A stretch of DNA of 64,000 bases, taken from DAIDKA01 sp035487155. Lineage in GTDB: Bacteria > Pseudomonadota > Gammaproteobacteria > Steroidobacterales > Steroidobacteraceae. Positions 1 to 8,471 of this stretch are shown here, one piece after another. Made by a program: the position numbers and the translations under genes. The stretch covers positions 132,016-196,015 of the forward strand of contig DATHMK010000054.1 of the NCBI GenBank assembly GCA_035487155.1, given 5' to 3'. The notes beneath the pieces are model-generated. The model ran no database searches, was not told the DNA's origin, and saw only the letters and a list, made by a program, of their open reading frames with translations. How positions within the stretch are numbered: position 1 is the first letter of the stretch; each line of letters starts with the position of its first letter.

Positions 1-382
<382 letters not shown>

Positions 383-386
<4 letters not shown>

Positions 387-1543
387 AGTACCTGCCGCTC
401 ATCTGGGCGGCGCTGCGGCGTAAACCGGCGCGGACGCTGCTCACGTGCTTCTCCATCGTGACGGCGTTCTTCCTGTTCGGCACCCTGCAGGGCATCAACG
501 TCGGTATCGCCAATATCGAGAAGCTCCTGAGCGTCTCGCACCTGATCGTGCAAAGCCGGGTGAACCAGGGCGCCGCCATGCCGCTGGCCCACGAGGTGCA
601 GATCGAGTCGGTTCCGGGCGTCACGGCGGTGGCGCCTTTCACCATCGTCATCGGTACCTACCAGCGGCCCAACAATCCGATGATCATCATCGGCTCGGAC
701 TTCGATGCGATGCTGAAGATCAGCTCCGATCTCATTGTTGCGCCCGAACAGGCGGCGGCATTGCGCCGTACGCGCAATGGCGTCATCGTCGGCGTGACGA
801 CCATGAAGCAGTATGGCTGGAAGGTCGGCGATCGCATTCCCATACATGGCATCGCCCCCAAGGCCGACGGCACCAGCGACTGGCAATTTGACATCGTGGG
901 TACCTACACCCTGCAGCAGCCGGACTGGGCCACACGCATCTGGGGCAACTATGATTTCATCAACGAGGCCCTGGCCACCGGCAAGAACCAGTCGGTGCTG
1001 TTCTACGTCGGCATCAGCGATCCGGCCAAATCCGCGGCAATCGCCCAAGCCATCGATGATCGCTTCGCCAATTCACCCGATCAGACCAATACCGCCAATG
1101 AGAAGGACTCCATCGAGAGCACCTTGTCGCAGATCGGTAACATCAACTTCCTGGTCAATGGCGTCGTCGGCGCGGTGCTGTTCACGCTGCTGTTCCTGAC
1201 TTCCAACACCATTGCGCAGTCGGTACGCGAACGCACGGCGGAGCTGGCGGTACTGAAAACGCTTGGTTTCACCGATGCGGGCGTGCAATGGCTGGTATTG
1301 GCCGAAGCGCTCGCGCTGGCGATGGTCTCGGCGGCACTGGGCGTGGCGCTGTCCTCACGCGTGCTGCCCTGGCTCACCTCCGGCCCGGCGCTGTCGGCGC
1401 AGGGCATCGGTGCCATGCATGTGCCCACTCTGGTGTATGCGGCGGCGGCGGTGGTGGCTTTGCTGCTGGCGCTCATCAGCGGCGTGCCACCTGCGGTGCG
1501 CGCGCGGCGCCTGAACATTGTCGCTGCTTTGTCCGGACGCTAG
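383..1543 (+). CDS. ABC transporter permease, FtsX/MacB family
   Basis: A 386-residue inner-membrane permease. One hydrophobic helix lies near the N terminus (about residues 17-40), then a large extracytoplasmic domain (about 45-255), then three C-terminal helices (about 260-280, 305-330 and 350-375). The segment SVRERTAELAVLKTLGF between the last helices is the characteristic FtsX-domain coupling segment. The start overlaps the ATPase stop by four bases, which indicates translational coupling. It probably forms a heterodimer with the permease encoded next. The family works by mechanotransmission and export rather than uptake; what is moved here is not shown. Confidence 0.92.
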
Positions 1544-1552
1544 GGCCGTGCC

Positions 1553-2746
1553 ATGAAGTTAATGACCCAACTGCTCGCGGTCTCCTCGATCAGCCTGCGC
1601 AGCCTGCCCAGCCGGGCGGCTTCCTCGGCGGTCATTGTCATCGGCACGGCCGGGGTGGTGGCGGTGCTGCTGTCGGTGCTGGCGCTGGCGACCGGCCTCT
1701 CCGGTGCGCTGAGTTCAACCGGCAGTCCGGATCGCGCCATCGTGCTGCACGCCCAGGCGACCAATGAGGTCGGGAGCACCCTGGCGCATGACTCCATTGC
1801 GACCATCCTGGATGCGCCGGGCATTGCCCAGGATGCGGCCCACCGGGCGATCGGCTCGGCCGAGGCCCTCGCCTCGGTGAATCTGCCGCGCCTGGACAAT
1901 GGCAAGCTCAGCTCCCTGATACTGCGCGGCGTGTCCTCAGCTGAGCTGCTGCAGCTGCGGCCCGAGTTGCACCTGGTGAAAGGGCGGATGTTCGAATCAG
2001 GGCTGCGCGAGATCATCGTGGGCAAGGAGGCCTCGGAGCGCTACGCCAATTTAGGCCTGGGCGGTCAGCCGAATTTCGGTGGCAACCAGTGGACGGTGGT
2101 CGGGATCTTTGACAGCGGCGGCGGGGCGCATGATTCGGAAGTCCTGGGTGACGCCGACACCGCACTGGCCGCCTACCAGCGCACCACCTACAACTCCGTC
2201 ATCGTGAAGCTGGCGGGTCCGGGCGCGCTGGAGAAGTTGCGCGCGGCGCTGCTGCACGATCCGACCCTGTCGGTCGAGGTGAATCTGGAGAGCGCCTATT
2301 ACGAGCGCCAGTCACAGACCTTTGCAAGTTTCCTCACCATCATTGCGCGCTCGATCAGCACCATCATGGCCATCGGTGCGGTGTTCGCCGCGTTGAATAC
2401 CATGTACTCCGCGGTCAGCACCCGGTCGGTTGAGATCGCGACCTTGCGCGCCATCGGTTACGGCGCCGGCGGCGTGGTGGTCTCGGTCATCGTCGAGGCG
2501 CTGGTATTGTCGCTCCTGGGCGCCGTCGCAGGTGCCGGCCTGGCCTGGGCCGTGTTTGACGGCAACACGGTGAGCAGCCTGGCCAGTAACGGTGGTCTGG
2601 CGCAGATCGTGTTCCACCTGCATATCGGTGCGGCGCTGTTCACGTTGGGCATCGTCTGGGCCTGCGTGGTGGGCCTGATCGGGGGTCTGCTGCCGGCGAT
2701 CCGCGCCGCCAGGATCCCGGTGGCCCTGGCGCTGCGCGCCATCTGA
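1553..2746 (+). CDS. ABC transporter permease, FtsX/MacB family (second subunit)
   Basis: A 397-residue permease with the same plan as the upstream gene: N-terminal helix (about residues 22-48), extracytoplasmic domain, then three C-terminal helices. It carries the equivalent coupling segment STRSVEIATLRAIGY. It begins 9 bases after the upstream stop, so the ATPase and both permeases form one operon. Two different permease genes suggest a heterodimer, in contrast to MacB, where ATPase and permease are fused and homodimeric. No periplasmic adaptor (MacA-like) gene is visible; it may lie left of the window. Confidence 0.92.
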   Translation: MKLMTQLLAVSSISLRSLPSRAASSAVIVIGTAGVVAVLLSVLALATGLSGALSSTGSPDRAIVLHAQATNEVGSTLAHDSIATILDAPGIAQDAAHRAIGSAEALASVNLPRLDNGKLSSLILRGVSSAELLQLRPELHLVKGRMFESGLREIIVGKEASERYANLGLGGQPNFGGNQWTVVGIFDSGGGAHDSEVLGDADTALAAYQRTTYNSVIVKLAGPGALEKLRAALLHDPTLSVEVNLESAYYERQSQTFASFLTIIARSISTIMAIGAVFAALNTMYSAVSTRSVEIATLRAIGYGAGGVVVSVIVEALVLSLLGAVAGAGLAWAVFDGNTVSSLASNGGLAQIVFHLHIGAALFTLGIVWACVVGLIGGLLPAIRAARIPVALALRAI

Positions 2747-2764
2747 TTCCACAAAGGACGCTTC

Positions 2765-3145
2765 ATGCCATTGGCCCGAATCGACGTTCCCCGTGGCCGC
2801 ACTGCGGCGTTCCGGCGCATCGTCGGGGATGTGGTCTATGAATCCATGCTCGATACCTTGAAGGTTCCCGCCAACGACAGGTTCCAGGTGATCAGCGAGC
2901 ATGATGCCCAGGATCTGCTGCTGGATCGAAGCTACCTGGGCGTACAGCGGTCCTCCGCCTGCATCGTCATTCAGGTGACCCTGAATGAGGGGCGTAGCGT
3001 GGATCAGAAGCGTGAGTTCTACCGCAAGGTGGCCGATGGCCTGCACGAGCGTGCCGGGATGCGCCGCGAGGATGTGCTCATCAGCCTGGTGGAGGTGAAC
3101 AAGGAGAACTGGTCGTTCGGCAACGGCGAAGCCCAGTACGCCTAG
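2765..3145 (+). CDS. Tautomerase family protein
   Basis: A 126-residue protein starting Met-Pro, as required for the catalytic N-terminal proline of the 4-oxalocrotonate tautomerase superfamily once Met is removed. The C-terminal half resembles the repeated beta-alpha-beta unit (IVIQVTLNEGRSVDQKREFY..., then DVLISLVEVNKENWSFG), and the length fits the two-unit Tautomerase_2 type. A good ribosome site (AAAGGA) lies 9 bases before the ATG. It follows the ABC exporter genes by 18 bases and meets the PhzF gene tail to tail with a 4-base overlap. The substrate cannot be told from sequence. Confidence 0.88.
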   Translation: MPLARIDVPRGRTAAFRRIVGDVVYESMLDTLKVPANDRFQVISEHDAQDLLLDRSYLGVQRSSACIVIQVTLNEGRSVDQKREFYRKVADGLHERAGMRREDVLISLVEVNKENWSFGNGEAQYA

Positions 3146-3930
3146 AGCTCCACGACCCCTTCCAGATAAAAGACGCAGCCTCCGGCCAGTTCCACCCGTT
3201 CGCCCAGCAGCCGGCACTGCAGCTCCCCGCCGCGTGCCGAGGCCTGAAAGGCGCGCAGGCTGGTTTTGCCCAGGCGTCGGGCCCAGAAGGGCACCAGTGA
3301 ACAATGCGCGCTTCCGGTTACCGGGTCCTCGGGAATGCCCTTGGCGGGAGCGAAGTAACGGCTGATGAAGTCGTAGGGCTGCCCGGAGTCCCGTGCGGTC
3401 ACGATGATGCCGCCGCGCTCCAGGTGCGCCAGCGCCGCGAAGTCAGGTGCCAGCGCGCGCAGCGTCCCGGGGTCAGCCAGCAGCGCCAGGTAGTTGTGCG
3501 CTTCGGCCTCGGTTTCGAGAACCGGGGCGCCCAGCGCTGCCGCCAATCCCGGCGGCGCGGCGACCGCGGCGGTGGGCCTTGCCGGGAAGTCCATGACGTA
3601 GCCGGTGTCGGTCCGGCTCACGCCAAGGGCGCCGCTGGCGGTGTGGAAAACCACCCGCCGGCGTTCCGGTTCCAGTCGCTGCATGACCACGGCGGCACTG
3701 GCCAGCGTGGCGTGGCCGCACAGCGGCACCTCGACCGCGGGTGTGAACCAGCGCAGCGCATAGTCTCCCTCCTGAGGCACCAGGAAGGCGGTTTCGGCCA
3801 GATTATTTTCCGCGGCGATGTCCTGCAGCACGGCGTCGGGCAAAAACCTGTCCAGACGCATCACTGCGGCCGGATTGCCCGCGAAACGCCGCGTGGTGAA
3901 GGCATCAACCTGAAAGATCGGTACGCGCAT
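3142..3930 (-). CDS. PhzF family isomerase/epimerase-like protein
   Basis: A 262-residue enzyme of the PhzF/diaminopimelate epimerase-like fold. The start MRVPIFQVDAFTTRRFAGNPA is the classic PhzF opening, and AENNLAETAFL supplies the glutamate that acts as acid/base in PhzF. Later blocks include LCGHATLASA and the second-half motif GIPEDPVTGSAHC. I chose the ATG at 3930 over an in-frame start 19 codons upstream because it begins at the conserved motif and overlaps the stop of the upstream gene as ATGA. Members isomerise small metabolites, but most, like this one, have no assigned substrate; phenazine genes are absent. Confidence 0.9.
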   Translation of the reverse strand: MRVPIFQVDAFTTRRFAGNPAAVMRLDRFLPDAVLQDIAAENNLAETAFLVPQEGDYALRWFTPAVEVPLCGHATLASAAVVMQRLEPERRRVVFHTASGALGVSRTDTGYVMDFPARPTAAVAAPPGLAAALGAPVLETEAEAHNYLALLADPGTLRALAPDFAALAHLERGGIIVTARDSGQPYDFISRYFAPAKGIPEDPVTGSAHCSLVPFWARRLGKTSLRAFQASARGGELQCRLLGERVELAGGCVFYLEGVVEL

Positions 3931-4583
3931 CAGAACATCGTGTTGGCGTTGTCCGCGGTCTCCGGGATGGGCTGAATCACATCCCAATGTTCGACCACCT
4001 TGCCGTCCTTGATGCGGAAGATGTCGACCACGGATTCGCCATGCGGATTCGGGCCGTTCTTGCCATGCAGATGCAGCACCACCAGATCGCCTTCGGCGAC
4101 GACCTTCTTCACTTCATAGTGGTGCTGCGGGAAGCCCTCCTTGAACTTGCGCACCCACTCGGCGATACCGGCGTGGCCATCGGTGGCGTAGGGCGCGTGC
4201 TGCCGGTATTCGGCGCCCATGTAGGCGCGGGCCGCTTCATAGTCCTTCTCGCCGATGAGCTGGTGATAGAAATCCAGCACCAGCTTCTTATTGTGCGCCA
4301 GCTGCTGTGCCACCGACTGTTCCTGTTTGGTCACCTTGCGGAAAGTGCGCCGAGCGGATGCCTTGGCCTTGGCGCCGGCCTTGGCCAGGGCCCGGGTGCC
4401 CACTTTCGCGCGGCCTTTGACATCATCGCGAGCGGCGCCGACCTTGGCACTGATACGTGCGAGCAGCTTCGTCGCCTTGGCCTTCATGCCGGCTTGGGCC
4501 TTGGCTTTGACTTTGGCGGCCGCCCTGGCCTTGGGTTTGACCCGGCTGACCGCGCTACGAGTGCGTTTGGATTTCTTCGCCAT
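3930..4583 (-). CDS. NTF2/SnoaL-like protein with Lys/Ala-rich histone H1-like N-terminal extension
   Basis: A 217-residue protein in two parts. Residues 1 to about 88 are a low-complexity basic stretch made almost only of Lys, Ala, Arg, Val and Gly with KAKAK-type repeats, like bacterial histone H1-like tails. Residues 95-217 form an NTF2/SnoaL-like domain (KKLVLDFYHQLIGEKDYEAA ... IFRIKDGKVVEHWDVIQPIP ... NTMF). The same C-terminal signature occurs without the tail at 31324-31743 and 31770-32162. The pairing suggests a small-molecule-binding or cyclase/isomerase-like domain with a nucleic-acid- or polyanion-binding tail; this is inference. It is translationally coupled to the PhzF gene downstream. 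Confidence 0.85.
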   Translation of the reverse strand: MAKKSKRTRSAVSRVKPKARAAAKVKAKAQAGMKAKATKLLARISAKVGAARDDVKGRAKVGTRALAKAGAKAKASARRTFRKVTKQEQSVAQQLAHNKKLVLDFYHQLIGEKDYEAARAYMGAEYRQHAPYATDGHAGIAEWVRKFKEGFPQHHYEVKKVVAEGDLVVLHLHGKNGPNPHGESVVDIFRIKDGKVVEHWDVIQPIPETADNANTMF

Positions 4584-4606
4584 GACTGCCCCTCCTTCAA
4601 AAGGCC

Positions 4607-4663
4607 GCCGACTTGAGTCGACCCAGGGACTAGAGCAGAGCCTGGCGTGACAGGCAAGTCGGC
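4607..4663. repeat. Inverted repeat / possible 3' stem-loop
   Basis: GCCGACTTG at 4607-4615 is exactly complementary to CAAGTCGGC at 4655-4663, with 39 bases between. It lies between the start of the tailed NTF2-like gene and the stop of the small ribbon-helix-helix gene, both on the minus strand. There is no T-tract, so a classic intrinsic terminator is not supported. Confidence 0.4.
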
Positions 4664-4670
4664 CGATGCC

Positions 4671-4841
4671 TCATTCCTCCTGCGACTTCGCCGCGCCCTT
4701 GCGCCGATTCACCGCCTGGCGCAGCAGGAATTCAATCTGTGCGTTGATGCTGCGCAGGTCATCCGCGGCCCAGCGCTCCAGATCCTTCCACAGCTCCGGC
4801 GACAGGCGCAGCAGGAAGGCCTTGCGGTCGACGCTGGCCAC
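4671..4841 (-). CDS. Small Arc/ribbon-helix-helix DNA-binding protein
   Basis: A 56-residue protein starting at GTG 4841 (MASVDRKAFLLRLSPEL...). The short strand KAFLLRL followed by two helices (PELWKDLERWAADDLRS, NAQIEFLLRQAV) is the Arc/MetJ ribbon-helix-helix pattern, and the tail is basic. The GTG was chosen because it lies two bases after the stop of the SPFH gene (TAG CC GTG), and upstream in-frame codons are inside that gene. SPFH genes followed by an Arc-like gene are a recurring bacterial arrangement. It probably regulates the operon, perhaps binding the repeats upstream of the SPFH gene. Confidence 0.8.
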   Translation of the reverse strand: MASVDRKAFLLRLSPELWKDLERWAADDLRSINAQIEFLLRQAVNRRKGAAKSQEE

Positions 4842-4843
4842 GG

Positions 4844-5848
4844 CTACGCGTAGAGGGTGCCTGTATTGATGACCGGCGAGGCATCCGAGTTGCCGCACAG
4901 CACGACCAGCAGGTTGCTGACCATGGCGGCCTTGCGCTCATCGTCCAGTTTGACGGTGTTGTGCCGTTCCAGCTCCTCGAGCGCCATGTGCACCATGCCG
5001 ACGGCGTTCTGCACGATGATCTGGCGCGCGGAGATGATGGCCTCGGCCTGCTGCCGGCGCAGCATGACCGGCGCAATTTCGGCCGCGTAGGCCAGGTGGG
5101 TGAGCCGGGCTTCCTCCACCTGGACGCCGGCCTTGGCCAGGCGCTGCTGCAGTTCATGGGCCAGTTCCTGGGCAACCTCATCGGCGCTGCCGCGCAGCGT
5201 CGGCTCGCTCTCATGGCCGTGGTCATAGGCAAAGCGGCTGGCAATGCTGCGCAGGGCGGACTCGGACTGCACTTCCACGTAGCTGGCGTAGTCCTCGACA
5301 TCAAAAACGGCCATGGCGGTGTCATGGATCCGCCACACCACCACCGCGGCGATCTCCACGGGGTTGCCGCGCTTGTCGTTGACCTTGAGGGTCGGGCTGT
5401 TGAAGTTGTTGGCCCGCAGCGAGAGTTTGCTCGGCCACCACTGCTGCCCGGCCACGCCGACGGTGGAGCGGCCGCCGATACGGGTGTTGGCCACCGAGTC
5501 CGGCCGCCACTGGCCGCCCTTGTTCGGCACCCGTCCGCGATAGCGCGCATAGAAGGGATTGGCCCAGTGAAAGCCGCTGTCGCGCACGGTGCCGCGATAC
5601 TGTCCGAACAGGATCAGCACCCGCGCTTCGTTGGGCTGGAGGGAAAAATGTCCGCGCAGCGACAGCACGCCCAGCGCGCTGATCAGCAGCGCCACGAACA
5701 TCAGCCCCGCGGGCCGCGGTTCAGGGGTCGCCGCCAGCGCCACCGGCAGCGCACTCAGCAGCACCAGATTGACCAGCAACATCGGAAAGCCGCTCAGCGC
5801 GTGCAGCGGGCGCTCCTGGGAGGCGGTGGCGGGACTGAATGAGGGCAT
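4844..5848 (-). CDS. SPFH/band-7 domain membrane protein
   Basis: A 334-residue protein with two hydrophobic segments near the N terminus (about residues 20-40 and 45-65), then a band-7/SPFH domain with LQPNEARVLILFGQYRGTVRDSGFHW and GNPVEIAAVVVWRIHDTAMAVFDVEDY, then a helical part (AEIAPVMLRRQQAEAIISARQ). Members form large ring-like assemblies in membrane microdomains. It is first in a two-gene unit with the ribbon-helix-helix protein and has short repeats upstream that could be its operator. A second, divergent SPFH protein is encoded at 8472-9407. Confidence 0.92.
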   Translation of the reverse strand: MPSFSPATASQERPLHALSGFPMLLVNLVLLSALPVALAATPEPRPAGLMFVALLISALGVLSLRGHFSLQPNEARVLILFGQYRGTVRDSGFHWANPFYARYRGRVPNKGGQWRPDSVANTRIGGRSTVGVAGQQWWPSKLSLRANNFNSPTLKVNDKRGNPVEIAAVVVWRIHDTAMAVFDVEDYASYVEVQSESALRSIASRFAYDHGHESEPTLRGSADEVAQELAHELQQRLAKAGVQVEEARLTHLAYAAEIAPVMLRRQQAEAIISARQIIVQNAVGMVHMALEELERHNTVKLDDERKAAMVSNLLVVLCGNSDASPVINTGTLYA

Positions 5849-5916
5849 GGCGGGACACTCCAGGTAGATACCAAAGTGATATCATCGCGCAATCATCGCC
5901 GGAATGCAAACCCCGT
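5849..5916 (-). promoter_or_regulatory. Probable promoter/operator of the SPFH operon
   Basis: The 68 bases before the SPFH gene hold an 8-base palindrome TGATATCA (5878-5885) and a related half GATACC at 5867-5872. On the coding strand this reads TGATATCACTTTGGTATC. Two related GATAYC elements about one helical turn apart suit a small dimeric or tetrameric regulator such as the Arc-like protein of the same operon. No convincing -35/-10 pair could be assigned. Confidence 0.4.
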
Positions 5917-6397
5917 TCAGCGTAGCGAGGCCTCCAGGCTGTCCAGCAGCGAGCCGGTGCCGCGTTCGCGTGCTCCGGCATCGTCAAAAACCATCCAGCA
6001 AGGCACCCTGTTCGGACCCCTTCAGGGGGGTGCCGCCGGCCGCCGCACGGATCTGAATCGTGGCCAGCGATACCGACAGTTTCCGCGCCTCCATGAACGT
6101 GTTGTAGCTGCAGAGGATGCGCTGGTCCTGGATGATGGCGTGGAACACGGCATCAAAGGTCCTCACCCGGCCCCCGGTCCACTTGGCCTTGAGCACTTCA
6201 CGGCCGCCGACCCGAAAGTCCATCACCCGTTCGAGCAGTTCCGATTTTCCAGGCGTGCCGCTGAACCACAGCGCCCTGGCGGCCGGATCGGCGAAGGCGC
6301 GAAACTCCCGCTGGGGGGAGGCGGCGAAGGTGCGCTCGATATGAAACTCGGCGTGCACCACCGAAGGGGCGGCGGATGCGGCGCTGAGGTTCGACAT
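5917..6397 (-). pseudogene. Frameshifted SRPBCC (AHSA1-like) domain protein
   Basis: From ATG 6397 the frame reads MSNLSAASAAPSVVHAEFHIERTF..., an AHSA1-type START/SRPBCC protein with FRAFADPAARALWF and MDFRVGGREVLKAKW. It stops at 5984 after ALLDGF in a run of five T. In the frame reached by deleting one T, the normal ending follows: DDAGARERGTGSLLDSLEASLR and a TGA at 5917-5919. So the gene lost its last 22 or so residues through a one-base slip, or the assembly has a homopolymer error. Its in-frame joining to the ArsR gene upstream comes from another slip, not a true fusion. An intact relative lies at 20553-21014. Confidence 0.75.
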
Positions 6398-6438
6398 GGC
6401 AGCTCCTGAGCGGGCGGCCGTCAGATGTCCTGATCCAG

Positions 6439-6745
6439 CTACTGCCCGAGCCGATCCGGCCGGGCCGACCATTCCGCGCCGCGCGTTGATCCACTGCTGC
6501 GCGAGATTCAGGGTGTCGGGATTGATCCGGCAGGTGCGCACGCGTCCGCGCTTGTGCGAGCGGATGAGGCCTGAGTCCTCCAGCACCGCCCTATGCTGCA
6601 GCACCGCCGGCAGGGCCAGGGCCAGGGGTCGCGCCAGTTCGCTGACCGAGCTCGGTCCGCGTGTCAGACGTTGCACCATGGCGCGGCGCGCCGGATCGGA
6701 CCGTGCGCCAAAGGCCAGGTCCAGAGCCGTAGATGGGTTAGGCAT
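6439..6745 (-). pseudogene. Frameshifted ArsR family transcriptional regulator
   Basis: Residues 1-90 from ATG 6745 are a normal ArsR winged helix (DPARRAMVQRL, PSSVSELARPLALALPAVLQH, LEDSGLIRSHKRGRVRTCRI). After WINARR, near 6478, the frame continues into the SRPBCC gene, but the expected ArsR ending (AEWSARPDRLGQ, then LDQDI) is in the next frame, with TAG at 6439-6441 where a Tyr is expected and the usual stop at 6421-6423. One inserted base plus a nonsense change mark it as decayed, unless it is a sequencing error. The DNA-binding half is intact and its presumed operator lies just upstream. Confidence 0.72.
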
Positions 6746-6746
6746 G

Positions 6747-6780
6747 CACTTAAGTACTGGCGCTTGCCGATACTTAAGTG
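6747..6780. promoter_or_regulatory. Inverted-repeat operator before the ArsR gene
   Basis: CACTTAAGTA (6747-6756) and TACTTAAGTG (6771-6780) are exact reverse complements, and each contains the perfect palindrome ACTTAAGT. The palindrome centres are 24 bases apart. The element ends one base before the ArsR start codon, where an autorepressing ArsR would bind. The leader would be very short, so the transcript may be leaderless. Confidence 0.7.
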
Positions 6781-6791
6781 AAGTGCTGACC

Positions 6792-7562
6792 TCAGGCGGC
6801 GGGGCGGCCCCAGAAAAGGCCGGTGCGCGCAGTGAAACTGCCGTCCGGCTCGATATGCAGCGCGCGCTGGACTTCCTCCGGTGCGCCTGCCTGCAGCACG
6901 CGGATGGCGCTCACCAGCGCCTCCGGGGTGCGCATGCGCTCAACCCAGGAGCGAAATTCCAGGCGTGTGTTCCAGGTGCAGTGCTCGAGCGGCTCGAAGC
7001 CGGCTGCCTGCAGCAGCGCGCGCCACTCGGCACTGCCGCGGTCGCGCACATGAGAGGTGTCGCGCAGCAGCTCGATGCTCTGCAGGTGGGTATCCACCAG
7101 TGGCTCATCCTCGGCGAGCAGATCGATGATGAGAATGAAACCCTCGGGCCGCACGACGCGCCGCATTTCGCCAAGGGCCCGCGGCACATTCAGCCAGTGA
7201 TGGGCGCTGTAGCGGCTGGCCACCAGATCGAAGCTGGCGGCCGCGAAGGGCAGGGCAGCCGCGCCTGCCTCGCAGGTTTGGATCTGTACAAGCGCGCGCG
7301 CCGCGGCCGCCTGGCGCACCGTCGCGAGCATTGCCGGGGAGGGATCCAATGCCACCACCCGCGCGGCGGCCGGCGCCAGCGCAAAGCTCAGGTGGCCGGC
7401 CCCGGCACCCACATCCAGTATTTGGGCATCGGGCTTCAGGTATTGCGCAAGCTTCGCGCGCGCCGCCTGCAGATCAGGACCCGCGGCGTGCACGGGACTG
7501 GTCAGATAGGCCTGGGCCTGTGGATCGAACTGCTTCGTAACCGCTTCGGTGTGGCTGCGCAT
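6792..7562 (-). CDS. Class I SAM-dependent methyltransferase
   Basis: A 256-residue methyltransferase of the UbiE/YcgJ type. Motif I is ILDVGAGAGHLSFALA (about residues 48-63), followed by VVALDPSPAML (acidic residue binding the SAM ribose), LPFAAASFDLVASRYSAHHW (motif II region) and MRRVVRPEGFILIIDLLAEDEP (motif III). A ribosome site GGAG lies shortly before the ATG. It is divergent from the MmyB-type regulator at 7642, an arrangement often seen when such regulators control a neighbouring enzyme. The substrate is unknown. Confidence 0.9.
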   Translation of the reverse strand: MRSHTEAVTKQFDPQAQAYLTSPVHAAGPDLQAARAKLAQYLKPDAQILDVGAGAGHLSFALAPAAARVVALDPSPAMLATVRQAAAARALVQIQTCEAGAAALPFAAASFDLVASRYSAHHWLNVPRALGEMRRVVRPEGFILIIDLLAEDEPLVDTHLQSIELLRDTSHVRDRGSAEWRALLQAAGFEPLEHCTWNTRLEFRSWVERMRTPEALVSAIRVLQAGAPEEVQRALHIEPDGSFTARTGLFWGRPAA

Positions 7563-7622
7563 GCTGACTCCGGTGTGACAGGCAGCAGTGTGCGCGTATA
7601 TTTATACGGGTAGGAGTGGGTC

Positions 7623-7640
7623 ACTTATCCTATTATAAGT
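7623..7640. promoter_or_regulatory. Inverted repeat at the start of the MmyB-type regulator
   Basis: ACTTAT (7623-7628) and ATAAGT (7635-7640) form an inverted repeat ending one base before the ATG at 7642. No ribosome site lies at the normal distance from that ATG, and TATTAT at 7631-7636 could serve as a -10 box for a leaderless transcript. Either reading fits autoregulation. Confidence 0.5.
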
Positions 7641-7641
7641 T

Positions 7642-8412
7642 ATGCCACAATCCCGCTTGCTGGGTGATTTCCTGCGCGCCCGCCGCGAGTCCTTGCGGCC
7701 GCTGGAGCTGGGGCTGCCGCAGCGCAGCCGGCGGCGCACCCCCGGACTGCGGCGCGAGGAGGTGGCGCAGCTGTGCGGCATCAGTCCCACCTGGTACACC
7801 TGGATCGAGCAGGGGCGCACGGCGGCAATCTCGCCGGCGACGCTGGTGGCGCTGTCGCAGGGGCTGCAGCTGACCCAGGCCGAGCGTGCCTATCTGTTTG
7901 AGATCGCCGGACGCGTGGATCCCGCCCCACCCGCACCGGCGGCGACCGACGGCGAGGAACTGGCGGGGCTGGTGCAGGTCATCCGCACGCCGGCCTATGT
8001 ACTGGACCGGTACTGGAACGCCTTAGCATGGAACCGCGCCGCCGCGCAGCTGTTTCGCGACTGGCTGAGCATGCCGGCGCCGAACCTGCTGCGCTATGTG
8101 TTCCTGCAGCCGCGGGCCAAAACCTTCCTGCTGGACTGGGAGGAGCGGGCGCGACGCCTAGTCGCCGAGTTTCGGGCCGACATGCCGCGGCTGCGCGATG
8201 ACCCGCAGCGCTCCGCATTGGTGGAGCAGTTGAGCCACTCCAGTCGCGAGTTCGCGGCCGGCTGGCGCTCGCAGCGGGTGCTGGCGCGCGATGGCGGGCG
8301 GCGCAGTTTTCGGGCCGGCCGCGGCGTGCTGCACTTCGAACAGCACATCCTGCGGGTGGTGCGCCGCCCGGATCTGCGCATCACCGTCCTGGTGCCGGTG
8401 CCGGGCCGCTAA
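7642..8412 (+). CDS. MmyB-type helix-turn-helix transcriptional regulator
   Basis: A 256-residue regulator. The N terminus (LGDFLRARRESLRP...RRTPGLRREEVAQLCGISPTWYTWIEQGR) is an Xre-type helix-turn-helix with the typical RRTPGLRREEVA linker. The C-terminal part (RTPAYVLDRYWNALAWNRAAAQLF ... NLLRYVFLQPRA ... EFRADMPRLRDDP ... VLHFEQHIL) matches the MmyB ligand-binding domain, a PAS-like fold that in known members binds a fatty acid. It probably controls the divergent methyltransferase and itself through the inverted repeat at 7623-7640. Confidence 0.92.
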   Translation: MPQSRLLGDFLRARRESLRPLELGLPQRSRRRTPGLRREEVAQLCGISPTWYTWIEQGRTAAISPATLVALSQGLQLTQAERAYLFEIAGRVDPAPPAPAATDGEELAGLVQVIRTPAYVLDRYWNALAWNRAAAQLFRDWLSMPAPNLLRYVFLQPRAKTFLLDWEERARRLVAEFRADMPRLRDDPQRSALVEQLSHSSREFAAGWRSQRVLARDGGRRSFRAGRGVLHFEQHILRVVRRPDLRITVLVPVPGR

Positions 8413-8471
8413 GCGTTCGCGCCAAGGGCGTATACTGCGGCCCGATCATCACCTGCGAGGATTGCGCTCCC

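Noticed and set aside
5984..6745. A genuine ArsR-SRPBCC fusion protein
   Set aside because: The normal ends of both proteins are present in other frames, so the fusion is a product of frameshifts.
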